Shown one piece after another: positions 10,901-21,864 of a stretch of 64,000 nt of DNA. Every line of letters starts with the position of its first letter. Within the stretch, counting starts at the first letter, position 1. The notes under the pieces are model-generated. The model was not told where the DNA came from. It saw only the letters and a program-made list of their open reading frames with translations, and searched no databases. A program made the translations under genes and the position numbers. The stretch is from NCBI RefSeq assembly GCF_018812025.1, contig NC_063065.1, positions 31,023,642-31,087,641 on the forward strand, written 5' to 3'. Origin of the DNA: Megalobrama amblycephala (Eukaryota > Chordata > Actinopteri > Cypriniformes > Xenocyprididae).

Positions 10901-11425
10901 TTGCTAAATTGTGCGCACGATTTACTATTTCGTTCCCTCGATTTGCTAAATTGTGTGCACGATTTACTATTTCGTTCCCTCGATTTGCTAAATTGTGCGC
11001 ACGATTTACTATTTCGTTCCCTCGATTTGCTAAATTGTGTGCACTATTTACTATTTCGTTCCCTCGATTTGCTAAATTGTGTGCACTATTTACTATTTCG
11101 TTCCCTCGATTTGCTAAATTGTGTGCACGATTTACTATTTCGTTCCCTCGATTTGCTAAATTGTGTGCACTATTTACTATTTCGTTCCCTCGATTTGCTA
11201 AATTGTGTGCACGATTTACTATTTCGTTCCCTCGATTTGCTAAATTGTGTGCACTATTTACTATTTTGTTCCCTCGATTTGCTAAATTGTGCGCACTATT
11301 TACTATTTCGTTCCCTCGATTTGCTAAATTGTGTGCACGATTTAGTATTTCGCTCCCTCAATTTACTGAATTGTGCAGACGATTTACTATTTCGCGCTCC
11401 TCGATTTGCTAAATTGTGTGCATGA
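7958..11425. repeat. 42-bp minisatellite array, about 82 copies, with higher-order structure
   Basis: The unit is CTATTTACTATTTCGTTCCC plus TCGATTTGCTAAATTGTGTG plus CA. The first five or so copies (7958-8240) are degenerate, and the rest are close to identical. A distinctive variant block (TTAGTATTTCGCTCCCTCAA, then CTGAATTGTGCAGACG, then CACGCTCC with a 2-bp length change) starts at 8979, 9611, 10243, 10581 and 11342. This gives spacings of 632, 632, 338 and 761 bp, so a 632-bp unit (15 x 42 + 2) has been duplicated and then trimmed or extended. Because 42 is a multiple of 3 and two plus-strand frames lack stops, long frames of 14-residue repeats (CALFTISFPRFAKL and HYLLFRSLDLLNCV) result. 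I regard these as by-products. Confidence 0.95.
9053..10316. repeat. Two tandem 632-bp higher-order repeat units
   Basis: 9053-9684 and 9685-10316 match base for base as far as I can read, apart from one difference: CCCTCGATT in the first is CCATCGATT at about 9838. They are followed by a shortened 338-bp version. Confidence 0.85.
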
Positions 11426-11426
11426 G

Positions 11427-11690
11427 AACGTCATCCTCTTTTCATCTTCAGGGACTGTTTTGTTTGAAGCGCGATATTAAACTGGTAAGAAAATGTAAGG
11501 ATATTAGCTCAAAATAAATATGTCAATTAATCATAACTAGTTCTAATTAATTATGAATATTTGGATCAGTTAATAAAATTTACTTAATGTAACAAAATTA
11601 ATATGACAATCAACTAACCTGTTCGTCCAGTGAACACAGTGTTAATTGTTCATTAATTCTAAGAAATGTTCCTTTCCAGGTTATGGGAAA
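11427..11690. other. hAT interior, unassigned
   Basis: Short AT-rich stretch after the minisatellite. No coding or repeat identity seen. Confidence 0.35.
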
Positions 11691-12665
11691 CAACATTCTT
11701 ATTGTACGGTACTACTCAGAGCATGCAGTCAAGATCTGATCATTTAAGAAGCTTTCTATTCACAGACAGGGAGTCAGAACCAAATATGTATTGTGCACAA
11801 GTTTTATTAACTAAATCACAAACACGTAGCTAACTAACAAACACAAACATACATACACGCAAGTCACACATAAATGGGAACAATGATAAATCTGAATGAA
11901 ACCAGAGGTGGGAAACCATAGGAGCTATGAAGAAACCAAAAACCAGGAAAAGAATCATCAGTATTCATTATAAAACCTCCTTTGTAACAAAGGATGTTCA
12001 CAATTTTAACTAACTAGCAGTGATTTAATATATCGTATGATACTTGCATTAAGCCTCTGCCTTTTTGAAGGGTGTCTGGATGTCTTCTGCGTTGAATGAA
12101 GAAGCGATAACAAACTTGCATGGTTAGTTTGAATCTTGTAGTAAATAAGAGTTCTTTCACTCTTCTAGAGGAGCACATGGCTGCGGTTGCAGGTTTAGGA
12201 TTACAGGCCTGGCAGGCCCTTAGGCCTTGGCCTAAAGAGGCGTCAGTCCGTCCAAGCAAAAGAGAGAGGAGGAGAACTGTGCGCTGACTTTTAGCCTCTG
12301 GTGCTGGACATTCCCCCTCTGGGTCAGAGGACCAATGATACATAAGCTCCCGACAGGAAAGTTTACGATCCTTTGTGTTTCTAGCAGGGGATCTGGGCTA
12401 GATTTCCCGATAACGTTGTCTCTTAGCGCGCTAGGTGGTAAAGGTAGACCTTAACTGAAGATATACCGTTTCTAGGTGTGTTCAAGGTATATCTTCTTAA
12501 TTGCGACGTTACCAGGTGCTGTCCATGGCGCTGGTGCTGAATTGGTTGATATCGATGACTCGAAAATTGATAAATCACTCTATACAGGGGCTGCATCACA
12601 GCATTTTGTGAGAAATCAGTGTTCTTTATAAAAAGAAGCACTTCAGAAGTAGAAATTGCATTTAT
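11691..12665 (-). mobile_element. Possible LTR-like stretch (minus orientation)
   Basis: Read on the minus strand, this has the look of a retroelement terminal repeat. A GC-richer region (12150-12420) is followed by an AATAAAACTTGTGCAC polyadenylation-type signal (about 11805-11795) and about 100 bp more. I could not find matching TG...CA ends, a target duplication or a primer-binding site, and there are no gag or pol parts beside it. It could be a solo LTR, another repeat class or unique DNA. The open frames at 12014-12343 and 12423-12641 show no known domain. Confidence 0.25.
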
Positions 12666-12745
12666 CAGGACTCGTGGGATGCAAACTAAATCTATATTGT
12701 AATTTATCTAAATTCTGGGGGTGCGGAGCCCTCATCAGAGTTTAA

Positions 12746-13419
12746 AGGTCCCGTTCTTCGTGATCCCATGTTTCAAACTTTAGTTAGTGTGTAATGTTGT
12801 TGTTAGAGTATAAATAAAATCTGTAAAATTTTAAAGCTCAAAGTTCAATGCCAAGCGAGATATTTTATTTAATAGAAGTCGCCTACATCGAACGGCCAGT
12901 TTGGACTACATCCCTCTACTTCCTTCTTAAATGACGTCACTAAAACAGTTTTTGACTAACCTCCGCCCACAGGAATACACAAGAGTTGCGTTTGTAGAGT
13001 GTGTTTGTCACCATGTCGTCGAAACGCTGTTATTTTCATCCCGCAGTCCAATCACCGGGTCTGATTCCGGCTCAAATTGATAGGGTAAAATTAAAGACAT
13101 GTTTACAATAACACTGAGCGCGTGCAGCTCCACGTTATGGTAAGAGGCGTGACCTTTCCGGGCACGGTGTGCTCAACTGCTGTCGAATCACAACACAGGA
13201 ACCGCTGGCACAATCAGAACTCGTTACGTATTTCTGAAGGAGGGACTTCATAGAACAAGGAAGTCATCAGCCCGTTTTTATGACAGTGGAAACAGCGGTA
13301 TACAGATAAGTAAATTATGTGAAAAATACTGTGTTTTTTTACACGCGAAACATGAAACATGTTATATTGCACACTATAAACACAATCAAAGCTTCAAAAA
13401 ACCACGAAAAACGGGACCT
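12746..13419. mobile_element. 674-bp TTAA-target DNA element
   Basis: It begins AGGTCCCGTTCTTCGTG after TTAA (12742-12745) and ends CACGAAAAACGGGACCT before TTAA (13420-13423). The 17-bp ends are inverted with one mismatch. The interior is of mixed composition, with a short ATG frame MSSKRCYFHPAVQSPG near 13014 that may be a degenerate transposase remnant. Kolobok or piggyBac type. It is nested in the hAT insertion. Confidence 0.85.
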
Positions 13420-13423
13420 TTAA

Positions 13424-14590
13424 GGCGACCGTTATTTATAAAAAAAAGTTTTAATTCCTTGTAGACGCGTCATGCAACTTACAGAAACTTAGGTATCGCG
13501 TTTATATCGTTTTTTAATTTTTTTATTCAAAATATTCACAAACTTGATAACTATATCATGAATTTTATGATATATTCTGATTGTAAAATATGTGGAAGTG
13601 AATATGTTTTGTCGCACGATGAGTTTGCACGGCAATTCAGAGCTGTCAGATTACATAAAAGTATGTATCCGGTGAACTGGGAGAAGAATAGAGTAAACTT
13701 TATTGTTACTTACACAATGTGTATCTGATATGAATAAAACACTTCGTCAAATTATATAATTGAAAGGGTTATTGTTGCAGCTTCTGTAGACATCAGTGTA
13801 TGGAATTTGATTTTAACAAACTATAAATGTCTTTTTTATGCAGTATAGCCTATTTAATTCAAATGTGTATTTAAAAGTCTGAAAATAAACCTGATGAGGT
13901 TAAAAACACCGAATAGTTGTGATATATGACGCATCTGTCTCTGGATCAGCGCTAAAGCAATTTTGAATTTAGCAGTGAATCTTTGCATTTTATTCTTTGC
14001 CATAATCCTAATCGAACACTGGGTGTATTACAGCTTCAGAATTATATTAGTATAGACTGTCAACAGTGAGAAGGTATAGCAAAGAGTGCTCCAGACCAAC
14101 CTTACAAAAGTATGACTTACAGAAGGTACACTTAACTAAGAACGGGAAACACATATTAACGTTAAGGTACAGCGTAAGGTGTAATTTAAGAATGACGTAG
14201 AGTTAAGAAGGTTTCGGGAAACCCAGCCCTGCACATTAACTGGTTCAGTTGTTTTGAAGAAACTATTAATGATTCTTGTAATACTGATATGATGCACAGG
14301 TCTCGACATACCCCATACACGAACATTCAAATCTTCAAAATACAAACTCACAGACACCAAACTTAGTATAGGTGAGTTTACGTTAACCTTTTGGTTCTTA
14401 TAATAAAATATGCATAACAATACTGAATTCAAAAATCAGAGATAATGCACAAACAGTAATAATGGATGCCATGTCCTATGGATATGCATGTTCATTTATA
14501 GAACAGCCTGTCTGTTTTGAGGGTTTTCTATGTGTCTCTTTGTCTCTGCTTTTCCACGTGCAACACACACATACTTCAGGGCAATAAAAC
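13424..14590. other. hAT interior, unassigned
   Basis: AT-rich DNA between the TTAA element and the DIRS fragment. I recognise no transposase or other domain on either strand. Confidence 0.35.
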
Positions 14591-14866
14591 TAAGGCTGGT
14601 CTTCTCAGGGGATGGGGACAGATCCCAGAGTAAGTTTTAAACAATTATTTGTTAAATATAACAAATTTGTCTCAGTCGTTACAAAAATTATGTCTGACAA
14701 ATGTTTCAGAAGGTTTTTGACACCTGATGACACACACAGTCTGTGCATTTTCTGTCTGGGAGAAGAGCATGTACGGGCAGTTCTTGAGGGATCTGCTTGT
14801 GCAAACTGTAAGCGTCTGCCTGTTAGGACGCTCCGCTCCTGTTTGGCCCTCGTTTGTTGTCATTTT
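14591..14866 (+). pseudogene. DIRS-type retrotransposon gag-like fragment
   Basis: The plus frame at 14612-14890 encodes 'RRFLTPDDTHSLCIFCLGEE' and then 'HVRAVLEGSACANCKRLPVR' and 'TLRS'. The pattern C-x2-C-LGxEH-x-R-x-x-LEGxxCxxC-x-x-LPxRTLRSR is the N-terminal cysteine-rich motif that recurs in cyprinid DIRS/gag proteins. A second fragment lies at 50225-50575. The frame runs directly into the right end of the hAT insertion, so the last residues are element sequence. Only this piece is present, with no reverse transcriptase or recombinase. Confidence 0.7.
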
Positions 14867-14960
14867 AAAAGTAATGTCTTACTTTGCTAGTTACTCAAAA
14901 AAGTAATCTGATTACATAACTCGCGTTACCTCCAACACTGATCCTAACATACTAAAATGT

Positions 14961-15110
14961 ACACTTTAAAAATGCTGGGTTATGTCAACCCACGTTTGGG
15001 TCAAATATGGACAAACCCAACCATTGGGTTTAACATTTTAAACCAACAGCTGCCTTTGTCCATATTTGACCCAAACATGGGTTGAAACAAACGAGCATTT
15101 TTTAGAGCGT
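14961..15110. mobile_element. Small palindromic 'CTGGGTT/AACCCA' element
   Basis: It starts ACACTTTAAAAATGCTGGGT and ends GGGTTGAAACAAACGAGCAT plus TTTTTAGAGCGT. Inner GGGTCAAATATGGACAAACC and TTTGTCCATATTTGACCC pair with each other. It belongs to the same family as the elements at 53063-54600 and 55098-55250, and begins 12 bp after the hAT target duplication. Confidence 0.75.
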
Positions 15111-16090
15111 ACAGTTTATGTGCACATATTTATGGATACACCACGAGTTTCAGGACTAGCTTTAGAATGGAGGAGATTTTGGGTTGGTTTGAAAGTGTCA
15201 TCAGCAAATCACTATGTTGTTAAACAGCGAGTGAATCACAATGACTCATTTGGTGCAAAGACAGAGGTTTCGTAAATAATTATGGCTGCACAATTAAGAA
15301 CGAATCTGGCACATTATTCACACAATCATCTGACAGATTGATTCATCATCCCTGTTGAGGGACACTCTTTAGATTTAGCAAAGAAAACAGCTGAAAAATG
15401 AGAAAGTTGAGCTGAAATGAGATGTTTTGACATGTTGAAATACAGTCCTTGGCTGCGTGTCATTTGGTAGGATGGGTGTCATATTTCTCTCTCTTTCACT
15501 GCACTTTTTAGGCCATGAGTAGAGCGAACACATCTTTAATTAGGCAGTGTGAGTTGAGGCTCAGAGAATGGCCCTCAGTTAACAATATTTCGTATTAATT
15601 AAAATGTTAATTAAGACAGAATCCCTGAAGCCAGAGTGTGAGTCAGAGTCCTTTTTATAGGTCATGCGCGCTTCTCCTTTGGACACTGTCAATTTTCAGA
15701 CTCCGCACGAATCCAAACTTTAAAGTCTCTGCATACAAATATCCTATGCCCTTAAATTTATGAATGACTTTCCGTTCTTGGCCTTTGCTTCTCTGAAGCA
15801 GTCTGGGATTGCCGGGGTGATCTCATTCATATTCGTAGATAGACTATTCGTATTGACATAAAATGCATGATTTATTTTTTATGTACAACTTTAGTGATCT
15901 TTAAAATCTTATGTAAGTGTAGTCATTTATCAGTACACGGTGGAATCTTTTTTTAATAGCATATTTATTTATAAATGAAATCGATAAATCCAGTTTAGAA
16001 ATATTAACTGACTTGATATCAGGCAAGGCACAAAATGCTAAGCAAGCAAACACTGGCATTTAATTCCAGCAAAAACAAAGTTTAGCGCTG
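15111..16090. other. No gene; possible conserved noncoding element at 15490-15700
   Basis: No exon was seen. At 15530-15620 the sequence has several homeodomain-type TTAATTA/ATTAAT sites (TCTTTAATTAGGCAG, GTATTAATTAAAATGTTAAT) in an otherwise repeat-free block, which makes it a candidate regulatory element. Conservation was not tested. Confidence 0.3.
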
Positions 16091-16427
16091 CAATTAAATG
16101 CTTACCTCGTCGTCTGCCAATCATTTCGCGGCGGCAGTACAGTCAGATGACAGAATATATAAGGCTGAACACTGCCACTGACGGTTTCTGACATTTTCAG
16201 TGCGTGAGATTGGCCTGTTTTGTTGTTGCCGGTATGCTGGAACATCATCTCTTGAAGCTCCGCCCTCTTCTGGAAAAGGGGCTGGGAACACCAGCTTATT
16301 TGCATTTAAAGGGACACAGCTTGTTTTTGCAATTTTAACATGCTATAATAAATGATCGCAGACACACTCTGGGGACACCAGAGACTTATATTACATCTTG
16401 TGATTATAGGCATTACAAGTCCCCTTT
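16091..16427. mobile_element. Right part of a TTAA-target element, 5'-truncated
   Basis: It shares 'AAGGCTGAACACT', 'GCGTGAGATT', 'AAGCTCCGCCCTCTTCTGGA', 'CATTTAAAGGGACACA' and 'GCTATAATAAATGATC' in order with 49880-50070, and ends ATTACAAGTCCCCT before TTAA (16428-16431). No left end is present. Confidence 0.7.
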
Positions 16428-16702
16428 AAGGGAACATTATGATGCATTATGAGTTCTCGGTAAGATTTTATCTGAATTAAAGAGTTTCAATGTTTTAACT
16501 TGATTTCCATTCTTGGGTGCTGTACAGTTCTGGAGAAACTACATCTTTTTATACTAAGAAAGTCTGGATGGCTGACCCAATTATTATACTTAAAACGAGT
16601 AGTTGCCGTTTTAACAGACTGATTGGTGCCGAGGAAAATGTAGGTCACAACTTAAATTCAGATAAAGTTATTTCTGCTAACACAGCTGCTTTTGAATGAC
16701 GG

Positions 16703-16850
16703 TTAAAGGGATAGTTCACACAAAAATGAAGATTATCCCATGATTTACTCATCCTAGGTGCATATGACTATCCTCTTTCAGCCAAACACATTCAGAGATA
16801 TATTTAAAAATATCCTGGCTCTTCCAAGCTTTATAATGGGAGTGAACTGG
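16703..16850. mobile_element. Fragment of 'AAGGGATAGTTCAC' DNA element
   Basis: It starts TTAAAGGGATAGTTCACACA plus AAAATGAAGATTATCCCATG, the well-known left end of a very abundant cyprinid non-autonomous transposon. The right end is not recognisable. Confidence 0.65.
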
Positions 16851-18470
16851 GCAAGATAATTGAACTCTTTAATGGAGAAAGATGCTTTTTGTGAAGTTAT
16901 TACAACTTGATGAAAGATTAAGGACAAACATTTTTATTCTTAAGAATAATATGCAACACTAAGAGTGAATCTTTTATCAATTTATTATTTATCACTGTGA
17001 TTTATGAATAACAATAAAATAGAACATTAATAAGTCATCTTCTAATGCAACATTTAAAATGCATTTTTAAAATACTGTTTTTATTATTTATTTATTTATA
17101 TGGTACTGTGGCTACATTTTTAAATATGAATTAAACAATTTTAAATGTTTATATTTGTCAGTATCAAAAGTGTATGTATATATGTTTTTATGTTTGAATT
17201 TATACATAGATCATTGTTAATCAATGATAAGATGCACACAATACACTTTCAAAAATTCAAAGAAGTAAGTTTTGAATTCATGCAATTTGTTGCATGTTAT
17301 TTAAGGACACGTTTTGGACGTCATGCTTGAAAGATGGCAGGTTGTGCAGTAAAAACTGTGAATTTCCAATGTTTACCGTAGCTAATTTAGTTATAAAAAT
17401 GGCTTTTGTACGGTATAGTTATTTGAATCTGCGAAATGCTGTTAGCAATGATTCGGCGGCTCATAACTGGCACTCGAGCCCATAATAAATTTGATTTTGG
17501 TGTCATTTTTATTGTGTATTCAGTGGACGATAGGCACTTGCTGGCAGCGATGCAGGCGTTCACTCTCACATGCCCTCTGAAACAATCCTCTCCCTAAATC
17601 GTCATGATGTTTTCATGAGCTCTTTCTTTTCACTCGTGAAGCACTAATATTCCCTCATTGTACCACAATCACTATATATCTCTCCTCTTTTCTTTTCTAC
17701 TCCAGTCCCCTCGCAGAAATCACACCCACTCATGACTCTCAGTGGCTTCGCTTCCCCAGTATCTCCAGCTTTGTGTCAGACGTGGAGAAAAACAGGCTTC
17801 GAGCCACGCAAAACCTACGGCAAGGCCGTTTCTGTATCATGTAAAGTGTTTTAAACATTAGATTGTTCTTTTGATGTGTTTAGCGGTGGATGCTTCGCCA
17901 CAGGGGAAATTTGCTTTTGCTTTATCTACATTGACGTAGCCGTGCTTCCCCTCTCCGTGTTTTCCCAGTTTCCCAGACGCTGAGTTCATTAACATGAAGG
18001 ATTTTTATAGGATGCCATTAAAGGACCTTACATCAACGTCTCCTCAAATTGATTGGTTTTAACGAGAACAAATAAAAGATGCAAGCAGTGTTTTTACAAT
18101 GAAATGTTTATTTATTGTCCTCATATTATTCATTCAGTAAGTATCTGTGCTGCTGACGCAGAGGTCACGGGCTCAAATGACCCAAGAAACCGGAGAGATA
18201 CCGAGATTACAATTCTGGCCCATCATTATTACGCCCTTGAACAAGGTCGTTGACCCGGATGAGTTAGTGCTACCTGGTTTAGTGGGGATAATGTGATTAT
18301 TCATGTGTTTTTGCCAAAGGTGAAATGACCACTAGACCAGTGGTGCTAAAAGTGCTATGACTTTTACTTCCAATGACACGGAGCAAGAATACAGGGGTTA
18401 TCAAGTCAAAACAGCTTTTCCTTTTCCTCAAATAAGGCTATTATATGGCTTCAGATATTATATTATATTT
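16851..18470. other. No gene; unique-looking intergenic DNA
   Basis: AT-rich, with a GC-richer repeat-free block at about 17690-18010 that could be a conserved noncoding element. The frames at 17145-17569 and 18053-18253 show no domain. Confidence 0.3.
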
Positions 18471-18472
18471 TT

Positions 18473-18560
18473 AGCAGCATTTATTAATCTTTGTTAATGT
18501 TAGTTAAATAAAAATACAACTGTTCATTGTTTGTTCATTAACTAATGTTAACAGATTTTG
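18473..18560. mobile_element. Remnant of a hAT-like mini element
   Basis: The core 'TTGTTAATGTTAGTTAAATA ... GTTCATTAACTAATGTTAAC' is the inside of the GGTAACACTTTA family. The ends are lost. Confidence 0.5.
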
Positions 18561-18584
18561 ATTTTAAAAATGTATTAGTAAATG

Positions 18585-18800
18585 TAGAAAATCCTTCTCT
18601 ATCCATGTGAAACGGCTTCGCAAACAAGAACAAATGTGATTGATTTTGTCTGTGGGGAATTGATTGGATGGTTGTGGTTTGCTATTGGTGGAGCTCATGT
18701 GAGTGACAGGTTGCCCCGCCCTCGTCATCAGAGAAGATATGCTGCAAGATGGAGGAGAAGATATTGACAGCCAATCAGAATCCATCCTGCTTTAAAGAGC
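18585..18800. repeat. Interspersed repeat, shared with 51870-52080
   Basis: It contains 'TTCGCAAACAAGAACAAATG', 'GGTTGTGGTTTGCTATTGGT' and 'GTGAGTGACAGGTTGCCCCG', all present in the same order at 51910-52020. A dispersed family of unknown class. Confidence 0.7.
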
Positions 18801-20920
18801 TCGAGAATTTAAAGTGATAGACAATTAAACTGAAGCATTTATAATAAACAGAACATTATTGTGCATTGGTGCATATAGTTTAATAACAGACCTTTATCCA
18901 ATTCTTCTGAAGCCAAACAATAGGTTTGGCATGTTAAGTTTGCAATGACATAAAAGACTTCCAGGGACACCCTTATTCCAATTATTATAAAAATAAGATT
19001 AAAAAAATTCAAGTCAGAGAAAATATTGGTTTATATTTTGGACAGTGTTTCTGCATTAGTCAATGCAGGTCAAGCTTCCGCCTGTCATGAGCTCTCAGGA
19101 TTTATATAAGTCTACAATACATTTCTGGCAGGGTCTTCAGCACTTTTATCAAGCAGCTTCTCTTTATGGTGGCATCCAAAAAAGCCACAAATCATGACTC
19201 TAAAAAGTGTGTTTCGAAGAACATGAGGAACATATTGGCCGCTTCCCCAGTCTATTTCTCCTTTCTGTGTTTTGTTTTTGAGGTAAATGAATAAAAATGA
19301 AGACAGTGCTTTAGAGAAATTTAATTGTCATATTTCATAAGCGTGGTGTGGAAATGTCTTTGAGCGGTTTATACAGCACTGTGTCATATCTTTCCTCTCG
19401 TTCTCAATCAATCATCCCTCAAATTCTGTTCTTCAAACATCAGATCCTCTAAAGCACATCTGCAGATGATAAACAAGCAGCTCCTTTCTGCAGTAAAAAT
19501 AAAACAGCTCAGAAAACTGATACACCACATACTGTAAATTACACTGCACTTGTCATAAAAAATCTGTCTGTAGACAGCCTGTGAAGATAGTTTATTAAAA
19601 TTTGGCTCATTTTGTCTTATAATACAAACTTCAGCTTTGCTCAGCCATGACAGTAAAATGAAAATCACGTCATGTTTTTGAAAGAGTCCAGTAAACATTT
19701 AATCATGACTCAAACAAGATGGTGATCCATATATACATCGATTCCCGTGTTGAAGAAGATCTTAACCTGGAGGACGACTTTCTGAAATACAAATCCTGGG
19801 TTTTCTCCGAGTGGAACGGTTTCTTTCAGTATGAATGGATTCATGCAGAAATCAACATCATAAACATCCAAAATAACATCCAGAGATCCATCTTCAGTAA
19901 TCGTTTTTTTGTCAGATTCAGCTGCTGCTGTTCTGCTTTCCAAAAATTGAGCCAATGAGGTTTGGCCAAAACAACGTCCCAAGTGTTGTATACGGACGGA
20001 AAGTCTTTCCCATGGAAATCTCCAAACGGATGGAAACATAGAAACACACGTAGGAACATTTCTGTCCTTTCAATTCACGGTAATCGTACACATATACAAT
20101 TTTTCTTTTCTGAGATAAAAAAAAAAAGAAGAAGAAAAAAAAAGTAAAGAAGTGGAAATAATCCATGCGGCTTGTTTTTACAGTGACTATTACACAGGCT
20201 GTACAAGGCATCAGAAACTCTCTTCTTCATAAACTTTTTAATGAAATTAGTTCGTTTTTTTGTACTTTATAATATAACAACCCCAACTTTATTTATAGCG
20301 TTAAAATGCTGCAGATGGATTTAGATGAGGTGTTTTGTCTATTTACAGCACACACAAATGTGGCTCATCATCATCATCGTGTGGCCTATTTAAAGTGCCG
20401 TCTTAAAGTAACAGTTTTATGTAGATAAACCTACTCAAATCAACAAATCTACGCCGTACATTACCATCGAAGTTCTCTCGGATAGCAGCTGCTCTCAAAG
20501 TCGCATATGCCCATAAATCTAGAGAGAATTTAGAGCTTCCAGCTGGTTTATGATTAGTCTTTCAATTATGAGGAGTACAATTTGGCAAGAATCTTGCTGA
20601 ACAACCTTCTATTGCATGACCCGTCTCATTATTCAAAGACACATCATGGTGTATTTTTTGGTCCGTGACCTCATTTAAGGATCCGGATCATACAGCCATC
20701 AAAGTACAGACTAACAGTTTACATTACAGTGTTACTATTGGAGCTACAAGCCAGAAACTTCCGATAGTAAACATCACGCAACTATTTGTATCTTACACCA
20801 TTAAAGCATAACCGTTTTATCATATTTCAAACGTTTATGAGGGAACTTTTAGGGTTAAATTGGAAACGTTTTCATCATTACTCATTACTTTCCATTGGAT
20901 CTCAAATCAGGTTTATTATA
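18801..20920. other. No recognised gene
   Basis: This contains one unusual minus-strand frame, 20039-19710 (109 codons, starting MFPSVWRFPWERL, with 'TITEDGSLDVILDVYDVDF'). I recognise no family, and a second minus frame overlaps it, so I list it only as a question. An A-rich stretch lies at 20119-20147. It could also lie in the 3' region of vstm2a. Confidence 0.3.
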
Positions 20921-20924
20921 GTTA

Positions 20925-21150
20925 ACTAAAACTAAAACGGAAACTAAAACTAAAACCATGAAAAAAAAAAAAAAAACATTTAACACTTCACAATGTTAAC
21001 ATTAGTTAAGTACAGTACAGGACAATTAAAATGACCTCTAAAGCATCTATTAATCTTAATGTTAATTTCAAAATTTACTAATACATTATTAAAGTCAATT
21101 TTGTGTCTGTTTATATTATTTAATGGACCTGAGCTGACATGAACTAACTG
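20925..21150. repeat. Cluster of short interspersed repeat remnants
   Basis: An 'AACTAAAACTAAAACGGAAA ... AACCATG' A-rich repeat is followed by a truncated hAT-like mini element ('CACAATGTTAACATTAGTTA'). The first motif recurs at about 61955-61985. Confidence 0.5.
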
Positions 21151-21860
21151 TGAACAGTTGTATTTTCCAAAAAAACGGTTCCAAAAATCCTAAATTACTC
21201 CATTCTAGCCATGCACAATTTTTCAAATCGTATTTTACAACTTTTGTGTCATTAATCACTAATAATACAGCATAACACTCTACTTTTTTGCAGAGGTTTT
21301 GACAGAAAGCTGAAGTGAAAAAGCGACATTTTGCTGGTGAAGGATAAAAATCGCTACGGGTTCCTTCCCTTATGTGACTTTCTTGAAGTTAACAGCATTT
21401 ACTTTTGTGTTTTCTGTTGAGAGATTCTATTCCTTATGCTTTAATCCCAGTGTAATCCCAATACAACTGCCCTGAAAGCCAAAACTGAGGAACAAACACT
21501 ATACGCACAACTCCACTATGGGTGAGAAAATGAGTTTTCAAAAAACAAGCATAGATTTGGCATAATACATGGGGGTGTTGTGTGTTTTGTAAACAGTCCT
21601 GCAATGTGCCCGTCTCAGCAGTCTTTGGTTAAATTATATAAAAACACCTCAAGACATCAATACATGAGCAGAATGTCAAACAGAGTGAGCTCCATCAACC
21701 GCAGCTTGAGATTCTTTTCAAAACCTTGACATTCCTGTAGGGACGTCTTGTTCTTGTTGATAACACAGTGTTGGTTAAATGTCACCATCTTCTTTCCAAC
21801 CACTATTGTTGGATTTAAAAAATATGGTGATGAGGGCATCACTGGCGATTGTATGTCATT
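21151..21860. other. No gene seen
   Basis: AT-rich intergenic DNA. No repeat or exon was recognised. Confidence 0.35.
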
Positions 21861-21864
21861 TTAA

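Larger units (their letters stand above)
7779..14940. mobile_element. 7162-bp hAT-type insertion with 8-bp TSD, carrying a minisatellite
   Basis: The left end is CAGTGTTGGGGGACTTTT at 7779 and the right end is ...CCTCCAACACTG at 14940. These are inverted over CAGTGTTGG, with typical subterminal 'AGTAAT..GTTAC' / 'AAGTAATCTGATTAC' sequences inside. Flanking the ends is a perfect 8-bp duplication, ATCCTAAC, at 7771-7778 and 14941-14948. These ends match a very common cyprinid non-autonomous hAT family. In this copy the interior holds about 3.4 kb of 42-bp tandem repeat, an LTR-like stretch, a 674-bp TTAA element and a DIRS gag fragment next to the right end. No hAT transposase was recognised. 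The matched duplication shows that both ends came from one insertion. It does not show which interior parts were present at that time. Confidence 0.85.

Noticed and set aside
7958..11425. CRISPR-like array
   Set aside because: The repeats are directly contiguous with no unique spacers, and the DNA is clearly vertebrate.
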